64,000 bases of DNA from Typhlomys cinereus (taxonomy: Eukaryota > Chordata > Mammalia > Rodentia > Platacanthomyidae). Below the pieces are notes generated by a model. That model saw only the letters and a program-made list of their open reading frames with translations, made no database searches and had not been told where the DNA came from. Position 1 is the first letter of the stretch, and the number at the start of each line of letters is the position of its first letter. The translations under genes and the position numbers were made by a program. The DNA lies in contig JALPQD010000004.1 of NCBI GenBank assembly GCA_023101885.1, positions 9,267,421-9,331,420 of the forward strand, in the 5' to 3' direction. This document shows positions 13,146 to 24,200 of the stretch, piece by piece.

Positions 13146-13680
13146 TTTTTTCTTTTTTTATTAAAAATTTAATTATACATTTTAAAAAATTTTTTACCAG
13201 TTCCCTCCCTCCCCCCTCCTCCCTCCGAACCCCCTCCTCCCTCTCCTCTCCCTCCCCATCCCCCAGTGCCCCCCCCCCCAATTCCCAGATAGTCCTTTAT
13301 TGTGTACGCCTAACTCTCCACTGGGTCCTCCTCTCCGATGACATATAAGGACCCAGTGGCATTTCCATAAGCCCTTTCTCTTGTTCCCCTTAAGCATAGG
13401 GTCACTACTATGGTTGTCAATCCCTTGCCTCCAGGGGTCTCGGTGCCCTTAACAGATGCTAGACTTTATGAGGGCAACAGTGCACTGGACATTGCGCAGG
13501 GCATGCAAAGTCCCATTATGATTGCTTTGGCCCCAACTATTATTGAGAATCTTGCAAATCGTTGCTCCTCCCATCCTTTTGCTCTTACAATCTTACCGCC
13601 CCCTCTTCCGCAAATGTCCCTGAGCTCCAGGATGGGGAGAGATTAGGCTGGCCTAGTTCTATGTGATTGATATAGAGTCT
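13146..13680 (-). mobile_element. 5'-truncated LINE-1 3' UTR, minus strand
   Basis: It holds the L1 3' terminus 'attaaatttttaata' type end (13160-13185 region), the polypurine tract and part of the 3' UTR. The text is nearly identical to the plus-strand 3' UTR at 55325-55830, so this is a young subfamily. It is truncated inside the 3' UTR. The SINE at 12850-13145 sits in its poly(A) tail: A7GA6-like tracts are found on both sides of the SINE. Confidence 0.85.
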
Positions 13681-13697
13681 AGGAAATCAGAATTCTT
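13681..13697. repeat. Target-site duplication, right copy (17 bp)
   Basis: Exact copy of 12833-12849. See the left copy. Confidence 0.9.
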
Positions 13698-14328
13698 GTA
13701 TGGTGAGATAGAGCAATGTACAGACAGGAATCTGAGAAACTAAAAGAAAACCGTTTGAAAATCACAAACTTTTCTATGTTAAGCCAGATATATCAAAAGT
13801 AGTTAGTGTTTCTTCTGTATAGAAAACTGGAGAGGAAATTAAAGTTAAATGTTTTCTCAGGATATGTGGAAATGATCCTGTTTGAAGATCATTAGGAATC
13901 CAGAATTCTATTTTTCAAATCATGCCAAATAATAACTGGCATCATACACATTAATTGTTCCAAACAACTTGTCTTTTCTGACAGATTTGATTTGATCTTC
14001 CTTAAACATTCAAATTCTTTTCTTACATACATTTGACCATATCTTCCCCATCTTACAGATTGGAGCTAAATAATATCGAGAAATTGACCTTTCCTTTTCT
14101 TTCTTTGTATGTCCTTCATGTCTGGCTCAGCAATGTGAGCTCTTCTTAGATTTATCTACAAAGCCAAAGTATATCCTTCTTTCAGTGTTACAACTTCATC
14201 TTAAATGGTGACAATCAACAGAGTGGCACTTCTGTTTTTTGTTATTTTTTGTTGTTGTCACATGATATATTTAATGGCCTATTCATATTATACAGACTAC
14301 TTACAAATACAGTATACCAAACATACTC
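13698..14328. other. No gene or repeat recognised
   Basis: AT-rich DNA with no supported features. Confidence 0.5.
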
Positions 14329-14420
14329 TTTTTTGCTGGTTGTGGTGGCACGCACTGGTAGGATTTGCTGAAGGAGGCAGAGGCAGGAGGATCAGGAGTT
14401 CGAGGCCAGCCTGGGCACTT
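14329..14420 (+). repeat. B1-like (7SL-derived) SINE, truncated, plus strand
   Basis: 'gctggttgtggtggcacgc', 'ggaggcagaggcaggaggat' and 'gttcgaggccagcctgggc' are the hallmark left-monomer blocks of B1/Alu elements. 'gttcgaggcc' holds the B box. The 3' part and A tail are missing. Confidence 0.85.
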
Positions 14421-14945
14421 ATGTTTTTATCTCAAGTTTGCCACACTTGTTTTTCTTATAGGTCACTCTGGCACTGGCTTCCTCTCCACCTGTGTATTCT
14501 CAACTCTTTATTCTATTGGTTTTCCTTGGCATTCTGTGACTGATCTCTTTTTTTTTTCTTTCTTATTTGTATCCATCTCTTCTGCCCTCACATCCTCACA
14601 TGCCCTATCCTGTGACTTTAGTGATCACTTAAATCACGAAACTTTTTTCTGACAAGAGAATCATTTTGTAATGATAAAAGAGTTAGTTAATTAGAGGGCA
14701 TAGAAACTCAGCTGCTTCTGTGTTTCATAACAGAGCTTCAATGTAGGAAAGAAAAGAAATTATTTAACTACCAAAAGAATAGACAGACACAAATTTTAGT
14801 TGCAGATTTTAGTCCTTCCTTCCTGAAATTGACTACATAATAGACATAAAGTTAAATTGCAGAAGGTTTAAATCAATCAGAGCTCATCTTTAACATTTAT
14901 GAAATATTTATAAACTATGCCATCCCACAACAAAATATCTTAAGA
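14421..14945. other. No gene or repeat recognised
   Basis: A T-rich stretch at 14545-14565 and AT-rich DNA. The open frames at 14205-14652 run across B1 and are not genes. Confidence 0.45.
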
Positions 14946-14949
14946 TCAA

Positions 14950-15695
14950 GTGCACCTAGGCTGACTACCAGTATACTAAGGAACCTTAATAAATTTAAAA
15001 GGATTTTAAATATAAAATATTGTCATACCAGAACTGATTTAGAAATCAGTGACAACAAAATTGAAAACGACAACTAAATATTGGAAAATAAGTAACTGAT
15101 TGAGTAAAGAAAATATCAAAATAGAAATTATTTTGACCTGAATAAAAATAAAAACACAATGTATAAAAGTGTATGTATTGGCTAAGCACTGGCTTAATTA
15201 CTAAAAAAAATCATTCCAAATTCTTACTTTAGTCAAAAAACGTTCTAAAATTAGTGATCTAAACTTCTTTTAAGCACAAAAGAGGACAAAATTATACCTA
15301 AAATAAATTCAAGAGATTGGATGATAAGTGAGTCAGTAAAATAGAAATGGAGAAACCAGAAGAAATAAACTTAATGAAAAATAAATTATTTGAAACAATC
15401 AATAACATTATTAGTGTGAACAAAAAAGAACAATAGCACAGGTATCAGAAATGAAAATGAGACACTATATGTATTTTCATGAGCAAAATGGATAGCAACA
15501 TTATGAATCATTTCATATAATAAACTTAGGCGCTTCAATGTCATGGAAAACTTTCCAAATAATATATGAATTACTAAAACTGATATAAAAATAAACAGAA
15601 ACTCAAAATACCCATATAATTGTCTAAAAAGTAGTTTATAATTCAGTCCTTTACAAAATTCACACAAAAGTTCCAGTGTGCAAGCCACTGGTTAG
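14950..15695 (+). mobile_element. Ancient LINE-1 ORF2 fragment, plus strand
   Basis: Blocks such as 'cttaataaatttaaaaggat', 'aaatagaaatta', 'gtgatctaaacttc' and 'acaatcaataacattatta' match the ORF2 region between endonuclease and reverse transcriptase of old mammalian L1s (L1MA type). It is much more diverged than the other L1 copies, so probably predates rodents. The opposite-strand 100-residue frame at 15386-15688 is its shadow. Confidence 0.5.
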
Positions 15696-16896
15696 CTCTC
15701 CTCTACACTGAAGAAAAAGAACTATAAATCCTAAGACACTCTGTTAGTAAATAAAGGCTTCAAAGATACTTTCCAGTTCATTTTAACAATTCAGCTTTAT
15801 TATAAGTGGTAAACCAGATATTAAAAGAAAGGAAATTTGAAACAAATAGTCATGACAATATATTGGAATATTCTTACTAAAAGTAAAACATCCCTGAAAA
15901 CATTGAAATGAGAAAAACCATTAACACCATAAGATATCAGTTTAAATCACATGTGGATTTTGTATATTTATAAGGATATTCCTAGATTAAAAATTGTTGC
16001 CAGAGCAATCATGTAGAAAAAAATGTAAAGATCAGCTTTCCGAGATGGAGATAGAATATTTTCAGGGAGCAGGTAAGAGTAAATGAGAGAAATAATTCCT
16101 GCAGACATTTACTTATTAATAAAAATTTTATATGTTTTTTCAATAAGTGGCTTGGAATAGAGTTTCTATCCCTCATGACAGCCAATTCTCTTGAGGTTAT
16201 CGCTGTACTGTAAACCCAACTCAGAGTAACTTAAATCATTCATGGCCAGAATTTCTGCAAAGAATTTTGAGAAGCTGCATACACACAAAAAAATCAAATC
16301 AATTCAAAATGTTCTATGCTTCACTTACTGCTTATCTTGTATTTTTATTCACTAGTGAGAAGAAATTATTGCATATCTATAAAAATATTTTCCTAAGTGT
16401 CTAAATTCTAAAATATCCTATGTGCATTGTGACTGCTGACAGCCTAGTTGAACAGCATTCTGAATTACATTTTTATCCCATGCTATCAACAAAGACTGCC
16501 TCAGTTCTGTTTTCATTGCTATATAGTCAGTCATTTTAAGTTGTTCACTCTTAATACATCAATGTTTATGTTTATAGAAAGAGATGAATCTCTTTCCTCA
16601 AGTTGAAGCAGCTAAATCACTTTAATTTTTTTTTACATAAAAAGGAATTGAAGTTAAAGTTGAAGTAGCTTGAGTATTACAGTAATTTTTGAGGTAAGTA
16701 GTTGTATCCAGGTGAGAAATATTTTTATTTATATATATATAAATATATATTTATGCATCCATGCATCCATGTGTGTATGTGTTTAAATATGGGTGTTCAC
16801 ACATGTGTGTGTATGTGCATATGAGTGATAACTGTATCTAAATCAATTTTCATTAGTATTTCTTCATCTGCTTGGTATGCCTTCTCATCAGAATCA
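15696..16896. other. No gene recognised; AT repeats
   Basis: AT-rich, with a (TA)n-like patch at 16730-16755 and a TG-rich patch at 16760-16830. The left part may be more of the ancient L1, too decayed to call. Confidence 0.4.
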
Positions 16897-16912
16897 CCTT
16901 GCATGATTTTTT
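16897..16912. repeat. Target-site duplication, left copy
   Basis: CCTTGCATGATTTTTT here versus CCTTTCATGATTTTTT at 17286-17301: 15 of 16 positions match. The pair flanks an L1 3' end. Confidence 0.7.
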
Positions 16913-17285
16913 TTAATTTATAGTGTATTTTTTTTCCCACTCATACAAACTTGATAGGTACCCCCTTCCCCTCCCTCCCTTCACCCCTCCCTGGATCCCC
17001 TTGCTCCCTCACCCCTTTTCCCTTTCTTTCCCCCCTTGCTTTCTCCCAGTGGGGAGCCTCCTCCCAATTCTTGGAGCATCCTTTACTGTGCATGTCAAAT
17101 TTCCCTCTGGGTCCTCCTTTCTGATGAGGTGTAAGGACTCAGTAGCATTGCCTAGAGCTCTTTCTTGTGTTCCCCTTTAGTATAGGAACACTATTGTGGT
17201 GGTTAACCCCTTGCCTCTAAGGATCCTAGTGCCCTTGATCCATGCTAGACTGTGGGGGGTCAATGATATGTGGGTCATTGCACAA
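16913..17285 (-). mobile_element. Short 5'-truncated LINE-1 3' UTR, minus strand
   Basis: The T-rich (antisense poly(A)) left end is followed by the polypyrimidine form of the tract and the 'ctgggtcctcctttctgatgag' block shared with 13320-13350. It is bounded by the imperfect duplication at 16897-16912 and 17286-17301. Confidence 0.8.
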
Positions 17286-17301
17286 CCTTTCATGATTTTT
17301 T

Positions 17302-17814
17302 AATGTCTCCTATGAATGTGTTTTTTGTCAAGCTTCCTCTGTGCTGATTAGCTTTCATGATATCAGAAGGCAATATACAGACTACTACTGGGACTGAAAA
17401 ACCAGAAACAGTCATATATACCTGTGAATTCTGTTATTTTTAATAAGAATCAGTCTGGAAAAAGAAGAAGACTCATATTTTGTACTAAAACGATGACTAA
17501 GGGAGAAGCTACTATTACCAATCTGCTAAGTGGACATGGCAGCAAACTAACATCTAAGTCTAAATAATCATCCTTAAAAGCATAGATTAGTGCAACTAAT
17601 TGCTTTTATCTGGGAAGCTTTTTTTCCCCAATGCAGCACATCATAGTCTCTCTGCTAACCCTGAGTCTTAGGGAACGCTGTGGAAGAGGGTATAGAATTC
17701 CTTCTGCAAGAAGCAGACAGAGGGGAGAAGTACTGTCAAAAAATGTCTCCTGAACATAATAAGGCCACTACATCCATAAAATCACTGTAGCTGTGCTTAG
17801 CTTTACAAGACCTA
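17302..17814. other. No gene or repeat recognised
   Basis: Ordinary AT-rich DNA. Confidence 0.5.
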
Positions 17815-17815
17815 C

Positions 17816-18045
17816 ATGAGATTAGCTCAGTGGTTAAAGCCTTTGCCTGGCAAACAGAAGGATCTGAGTTCAGATCTCTGGATACCACATTAAAAAATAT
17901 TCCAAGATGAAATAGTTGTGGACTGCACTTCTGGCCCTGGAAGACAGAGGCTGGGAATCCCTAGAGCAAAGAAAAGCAGTAAGGAGGTAGAGCAATTCAG
18001 GGTAATTCCCTTTACCTTCACCACAGCCACACATACTCAAGTGCC

Positions 18046-18049
<4 letters not shown>
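17816..18049 (+). repeat. tRNA-headed SINE, plus strand, older copy
   Basis: A box 'ttagctcagtgg' and B-box-like 'gagttcagatct', then the body 'ctgcacttctggccctgg' and 'cagtaaggaggtagagcaatt', ending 'tcaagtgccctcta'. It runs directly into the CA tract. It is an older relative of the copy at 12850-13145. Confidence 0.75.

Positions 18050-18096
<47 letters not shown>
18050..18096. repeat. (CA)n microsatellite, SINE tail
   Basis: An uninterrupted run of about 23 CA units directly at the 3' end of the SINE. Frames reading poly-Thr/His or Cys/Val here are artefacts. Confidence 0.95.
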
Positions 18097-18099
<3 letters not shown>

Positions 18100-18202
18100 A
18101 AAGATTGGGTCAATCATCAGTTTATCATGAAAGGGGGAAGAGCTACATGGCACCATCATCTCAGAGGGGAAGGGGGTGTCTAAGGGGACACCCACAACCC
18201 CC

Positions 18203-18244
18203 TGCCCCCGTTGCTGCAAAGGCTACCATTTGCACAGGGACTGT
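18203..18244 (+). pseudogene. Retroviral Gag nucleocapsid zinc knuckle (remnant)
   Basis: The frame reads a complete C-X2-C-X4-H-X4-C motif (CPRCCKGYHLHRDC), the zinc knuckle that binds genomic RNA in retroviral nucleocapsid. An in-frame TAA follows at 18281-18283. The protease frame resumes in the same frame, so the motif and protease are colinear. The rest of gag is not recognisable upstream. Confidence 0.75.
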
Positions 18245-18352
18245 AGATCTAACTTTGATATAGAAGGAAAACCTTTAAACTAACTATGGGACATCCTCCA
18301 GTCGTTAAACCAAGGAGGTCTAAAACAGATTTCTCTGCCTGTCCAAAGCCCG

Positions 18353-18640
18353 ATGCCCATAACACAACCCACCCAGAGCCCCTCTGTGAACCAGACAGTT
18401 CCTATTGTTCCAGGATTATGGCCTAAGATGGACATTTTCATTCAGGGAAAAAAGTTTCGATGCTTGATTGATACTGGAACAGATAGAACTGTACTCAGGA
18501 AAGAGGAGATTTCCCACCACTGGTCCTTGGTCCCAGGACCCCAGATCCTAGGAGTTGGGGGGAATACTAAATCAGAGGAAACCAAAGATTGGCTTTGTTT
18601 GCAAGATGCTGATAGGACAGGGGGTAAATCCTCCCTTTAA
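18353..18640 (+). pseudogene. Retroviral aspartic protease (remnant)
   Basis: An open stretch of 95 codons with the aspartyl-protease active-site loop 'CLIDTGTD' (DTG at 18470-18478). The family usually has DTGA, so the Thr after DTG is a departure. Downstream 'PQILGVGG' fits the flap/core strand region. In a virus the protease would mature Gag and Pol. The frame ends early at 18640, and the remaining C-terminal text (about 18640-18760) is frameshifted. Confidence 0.75.
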
Positions 18641-18882
18641 TTGCTTCAGGCTTATCTGCCAATCTCCTGGGTCAGGACATTCTGGGGGAAGCACAGGCCT
18701 CCATCACCACTGACCATAAGGCCTTCTACGAGGATGTTCTAGATATGGAAGAATGAGCCCGCACACCTCCCCCTCAGGAGGATTTCCTTTTCAACTACTG
18801 AGGAGACCCTCCTAAACAACCCCGGGTACACCCCCAATTCTAGAGGCCACTGCTCCAATGGTCCCCTGGACCTCCTGTATGG

Positions 18883-19062
18883 GTGGAGCAGTGGCCCCTC
18901 CCTAGAGAAAAACTACAGGCCCTACAAGACATAATACAGGAACAATTACAATTGGGTCATATTCAACTGTCCACAAGCCCCTGGAACACCCCAGTTTTTG
19001 TTATTAAAAAACCATCTGGTAAATGGAGAATGCTACAGTACCGTCACAAGATTAATGCCAGG
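18883..19062 (+). pseudogene. Retroviral reverse transcriptase, N-terminal part (interrupted)
   Basis: The fingers-domain opening is clear: '[13 protein letters not shown]', 'QLQLGHI', '[12 protein letters not shown]', 'SGKWRMLQ'. These are signature segments of betaretroviral and IAP-type RT. The protein is cut at the L1 insertion point. The next RT residues continue at 26044. A stop or frame change just upstream means no pro-pol fusion is possible now. Confidence 0.85.
19050..19062. repeat. Target-site duplication, left copy (L1 into ERV)
   Basis: GATTAATGCCAGG versus GATTCATGCCAGG at 26031-26043, 12 of 13 matching. Removing the L1 and one copy joins two colinear RT parts. Confidence 0.85.
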
Positions 19063-19500
19063 CCCTTTTCTTCCTCCCACCCGCCTGCCCACCTGACCCG
19101 GACAGGACTCGCCCCGGTCCTCCAACCCAGGTGAGTTCCCCCAGTCCCCCAGGTGGCCCTTGTCCCAGATCTCCCACCAGCCAGCCCGGGCAACACCCAG
19201 GCTGCCTCCAGCTTGCCTGAGCCATGCCCCAGGCCCCAGTTCCTTTCTTCCTCCTGTCCACCTGCCCCCCACCCGGACAGGACTCATCCTGGTCCTCCAT
19301 CCCAGGTGAGTTCTCCCAGCCCCCCAGGTGGCCCCTTGTCCCAGCTTCTACCACTAGCCAGCCCGGGCAACACCCAGGCTGCCTCCGATTTGCCTGGGCC
19401 ATGCCCTGGGTCTCAGCCCCTTTGTTCTGCCCTCCTGCCCACTGAACAGGACAGGGCTTGCTCACATCCCTCCATCCGTGGAGCTTGGGTGGGCCACTAA
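19063..19500 (+). promoter_or_regulatory. LINE-1 5' UTR tandem monomers (about 175 bp each)
   Basis: The anchor 'gacaggactc' occurs at 19101 and 19276, with a variant at 19450, spacing 175 and 174 bp. Between anchors the copies share 'caggtgagttc', 'cccccaggtggcccc', 'agccagcccgggcaacaccc' and 'aggctgcctcc'. About two full units and a partial one are present. They are GC-rich with CpGs, unlike the surroundings. In mouse L1 such monomers act as an internal Pol II promoter; the same role here is inferred. A 170-codon open frame on the opposite strand results from the repeat and GC content. Confidence 0.85.
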
Positions 19501-20115
19501 GCCAAGTTCTAGGTCCCAGATGAAGAATTTTGCCATCATCAGCCCCTCTGCCCCTCCGGCCCACTGGTCTACACGTGGTCTACAGAAGACACACTGCTAC
19601 TCAGAATTCAATAGAGTCCAAAGAAAACTCAAGCAAAGCTCTAAGAGTCAAAGGCCATACATCTGAAGTCCTCTAAATCATCCTATCACATGGGAGAGAT
19701 TCTTCACATCCAGTCCAAAGATAAGTAAACCTCTCTTTTTTTTAACCATACTTCTCCTTTCTAGTATTAATCACTGTAGATTAACTTTTCCATATAGTCA
19801 CCCCAAAAGCATATACAACTCCAGGGATTATACCAGTCACCCTCACATATCACCAAGATACTAAATCGTAAAAGTGCACTACCATACTAATACTCAACCC
19901 CTGTCTACTTAACCTGACTTAACTGATATACTAACAGGCTAATAGCCTCATCTAGGAAATAACAATAACAACAGAAAATGTACACAACTCCAAGGCAAGC
20001 ACTAGTAATAACTGCCCGAGAGTAGTAATACCAACGAAATCAGTTAAGTAAAACTGACTGGAGGAACTTACCAGTCAAACACAAAAACTGAAAAGTCTTA
20101 AAAGACAAAACAACA
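19501..20115 (+). other. LINE-1 5' UTR, non-monomeric part
   Basis: Unique sequence between the monomers and ORF1, becoming A/C-rich toward the ORF1 start. No coding frame of note. Confidence 0.75.
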
Positions 20116-21181
20116 ATGCCAAAGTCAAAGTGTAGATCCATGAGAAACAAAACCCAAGAAGACCAATCTCACACCGAAAGACTTAACCCCATAATGATGG
20201 ATTCTAACCAGAACAAATTCACAGAAAATAGCCAAGAAAGCAAGACCCAAGATAGCGACTTTTAAAGTATGATCATTACCATGATTAATACTATGAAAGA
20301 GGAAATCCGGGAGGAGTTAAACGACCGCATCAACCACTTTGAACAGGAACACAACAGGCACTTGGAGGAGTTGAGAAAAACACTTCAAGAAACAAAAATA
20401 GACAGAGAGCAATTAAAACAATCTCAGGCAGAGTTTAAAACTGAATTAAAAGACAAGATATCTTCAACCCAAAACTCAACAGAGAGTCTTACCAGCAGAA
20501 CTAAGAAGCAGAAAATAGAATTTCAGATCTTGAAGACAAAGTGGGAGTATTAACCAGCTCAATGGAAGAGATTGTTAAAGCCAAAAAGATACTGGAGAGG
20601 AATATTCAAGAGATATGGGACATCCTAAAGAAGCCTAACATGTGCATTCATGGAATACCAGAGCAAGAATTCCAAAACAGCACACCCGAGGAAACTTTTC
20701 AAACTATCCTAAATGAAAACTTCCCTCAACTAAACAATGAGAGGCCCATCCAAATACAAGAGGCATTCTGCACCCCAAAGAGATATGACCAAAATAGAAA
20801 CTTGCCAAGGCAAATAATAGTCAAAACAATCCACATTCAAGACAAAGAAAAGGTGCTGAGAGTTTCAAGGGAAAAAAAAAAAAAGTCACCTTTAAAGGTA
20901 AACCTATTAAAATAACAAATTACTTCTCCATGGAAACAGTAAACACAAGAAGAGCTTGGAGAGACATACTTCAAGTATTAAATGAGCAAAAATGTCAACC
21001 CAGACTGATATACCCCACAAAACTATCTGTCATGATCAAGGGAGAAAGAAAAATTTTCCAGAACAAAGACAATTTGAAGGGATACATGTCCACCAAACCA
21101 GGCCTTCAAAAAAAGCTAGAAATGATACTTAAGCTTGAAGAAAAAAAACAAGCATATCCAGGAGGACAGAAGGAAGTATAA
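20116..21181 (+). pseudogene. LINE-1 ORF1 (RNA-binding chaperone), broken
   Basis: The ATG at 20116 opens the frame, with an N-terminal basic/polar segment. An in-frame TAA at 20263-20265 is followed by the same frame to 20553, encoding a heptad-rich coiled coil ('HLEELRKTLQETKIDREQLK' type). Two frame changes (about 20545 and 20915) then separate the RRM part from the C-terminal domain ('TRRAWRDILQVLN', 'YPTKLSVMIKGE'). ORF1p normally trimerises through the coiled coil and coats L1 RNA. About 355 codons in all, a usual length. A run of A's at 20872-20884 sits close to the second frame change and probably caused it. Confidence 0.88.
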
Positions 21182-21238
21182 TACCACCCAAACATAAATG
21201 TCAAACAATACACTTATAAAAGCCACTAAACATAAAAA

Positions 21239-24200
21239 ATGTCCAGAATTAAAAATAATTTCTCCATTATAACATTAAATGTCCATGGTATTAACTCACC
21301 GATCAAGAGACACAGATAACAAACTTGGATTAAAAACCACAAGCCATCAATATGCTGCCTTCAGGAAACTCATCTCACCACAAAAGATAGGCACATCCTA
21401 AAAATAAAAGGCTGGTCAAAAATTCTGCAAGCTAATGGAACCAGGAAACAGGCAGGGGTAGCCATTATGCTGTTGGACAAAGTGGACTTCAAACCAAAAA
21501 AAGTCATAAGAGACACAGAGGGATACTACATTTTGGTCACAGGTACAATTCACCAGGAAGACTTCACAATACTGAACATATATGCACCTAATATGGGCCC
21601 CTCGACATTCATTAAGAAAACCCTACAGCATCTAAAGCGAGAAATCAATCCCAAAATGAAAATTCTTGGGGATTTCAACACCGCCCTCTCAACATGGGAT
21701 AGATAAACAGGTCAAAAGCTTAACAGAGACACTTTGGAACTTAATCAAACCCTTAAAGAAATGGACCTTACAGATATCTATAAAACTTTTTATCCACACA
21801 CCAAAGAATACACATTTTTCTCAGCAGCACACTGGAACTTTCTCCGAAATAGACCACATATTGGGCCACAAAAGAACCTACACATATACAAAAAAGTTGA
21901 AGTTCTAGCCTGTACCCTATCAGATCACCATGGCCTAAAGCTTGACATTTACAACACAACAAACAACAGAAAATATACTAACTCATGGAAACTTAACACT
22001 ATGATGCTGAAGAAGAACTGGATTCAGGAAGAAATTGAAAAGGAAATTCAAGATTTCCTGAAAGTGAATGATAATGAAAATACAACTTACCCAAATCTCT
22101 GGGACACGATGAAAGCTGTCCTAAGAGGTAAGTTCATAGTGCTTAATGCCTACATCAAAAAAATGGAAACATCAGAAATAAATAACTTAACAATGCATCT
22201 TAAAGCTTTAGAGACACTAGAGCAATCTGATTCCAAAAGTAGTAGAAGAGAGATTAGCAAAATCAGGGGAGAAATATCTGAAATCGAGTATAGGAAAACA
22301 ATACAGAAAATCAGCCAGTCAAAAAGCTGGTTCTTTGAAAAACTCAATAAGATTGATACACTCCTTACTAAATTAACCAAAAGCAAGAGAGAGAAAGCCA
22401 AAATTAACAAAATTAGAAATGAAAATGGAGTTATCACTACTGATACCCAAGAAATCCTGAGAATTATAATGTCATATTTCAAAAACTTATACTCTGTGAA
22501 ATAACACAAAAGAGATGGATGAATTCCTAAGTAAACACAACTTACCTAATTGAATCAGGAAGTTGTGAATTATTTACATAGTCTTATAACATATGAGGAA
22601 ATTGGGGAAGTAATCTCAAATCTTCCCACCAAAAATGTCCTTTACCAGATGGATTCAGCAGAGTTCACCAGACATTTAAGGAGCTAATAACACCAATACT
22701 CCTTAAACAGTTCCATCAAATAGCAAAGAAAGAAACACTACCAAATTCCTTCCATGAAGCAAATATCGTCTTAATCCCAAAACCTAATAAAGACACACTT
22801 ACAAAAGAAAACTATAGACCAATCTCTCTGATGAACACAGATACAAAGATTCTCAACAAAGTCTTAGCAAATTGGATTCAAAAACATATCAAAAAGATCA
22901 TCCACAGGGATCAAGTAGGCTTTATCCCAGGTACACAAGGTAGGTTCAACATACGCAAATCAATAAGTGTAATTCACCATATAAACCAGTCCAAAGTCCA
23001 AAACCACATGATACTCTCGATAGATGTACAAAAAGCTTTTGAAAAGATCCAACAGCTCTTTATGATCAAAACCTAGAGAAGGTTGGAATGGAAGGAACCT
23101 TTATCAATATAATAAAATCTGTATACAACAAGCCCACAGCAAGGATTATACTCAATGGGGAAAAATTTGAAGCATTCCCACTTTGATCAGGAACTAGACA
23201 AGGCTACCCACTCTCACTACTTTTATTCAATATTGTATTTAAAGTCTTAGCTGAAGCCATAAGACAAGAAAGGGACATAAAATGGATTCAAATTGGCAAG
23301 GAAGAAGTCAAGTTATCTCTATTTGCAAATAACATGGTCTCATACCTGAGCGATCCCAAAAACTCCACCAGCAAAGCTGGAACTGATACAGAAGTTCAGC
23401 AGGGTAGCAGGATACAAAATAAATGTGCAAAAATCAGTGGCCTTCCTATATGCCCAGAATGAAAGAAGTGAAAAAGCCCTGAGAGAAACAATCCCATTTA
23501 CTATAGTCTCTAAAAAAAATGAAATACCTTGGCATAAACCTAATCAAGGAAGTAAGAGACCTTTACAATGAAAACTTTAAAACCCTAAAGAAAGAAATTG
23601 CAGAAGACAATTGGAAAGACGTCCCATGTTCCTGGATTGGCAGAATCAACATCATAAAAATGACCATCCTACCAAAGACAATATACAAATTCAATACTAT
23701 ACCAATTAAAATCCCAAAGCAATTCTTTAAAGAAGTTGACCAAACAATCTCAAAATTCATATAGTCGCACAAAAGACCAAGGATAGCAAGACAATCCTGA
23801 GTAACAAAAACACAGCTGGAGGTATCACCATACCAAACCTTAATCTATACTACAAATCCATAGTCATAAAAACAGCCTGGTACTGGCTCCAAAATAGACA
23901 CACAGATCAATGGATAAGGGTTGAAGACCCAGATATAACCTCACACAATTACAGCCATTTGATCTTTGACAAAGGGACCCAAAAAATCCAATGGAAAAAG
24001 AACAGCATCTTCAACACATGGTGCTGACAAAACTGATTATCCAGATGCAGAAGATTAAAGCTGGACCCGTACTTGTCACCATGTACAAGAATTAATTCCA
24101 AATGGATTAAGGACCTTGATATAAGGCCAGAGACTATAAAAACCATATTTGAAAGGCTAGGGAACACCCTCGAGGTGATTGGGTCAGGCCAACAGTTCCT

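Larger units (their letters stand above)
18110..19062 (+). mobile_element. Endogenous retrovirus, 5' piece: gag end, protease, RT start
   Basis: This is the left part of a class II (betaretrovirus-like) provirus. It continues at 26044 after an inserted L1. The 5' LTR, leader and most of gag are absent. The order zinc knuckle, protease, reverse transcriptase on the plus strand is colinear with a retroviral gag-pro-pol. Several stops and frame changes show it is dead. The right end is cut exactly at the L1 target-site duplication. Confidence 0.85.

Noticed and set aside
12830..13281. Overlapping frames on both strands, 64-99 codons
   Set aside because: They run through the SINE and the L1 tail; CpG-rich SINE text lacks stops by composition.
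15386..15688. 100-codon hydrophobic frame on the minus strand
   Set aside because: Antisense of an ancient, A-rich L1 ORF2 fragment; complement of A-rich coding text reads as Phe/Leu/Ile.
19052..19564. 170-codon open frame on the minus strand, Pro/Gly-rich
   Set aside because: It lies antisense to the tandem L1 5' UTR monomers. The repeat and high GC content keep it open; the protein text simply repeats with the monomer period.
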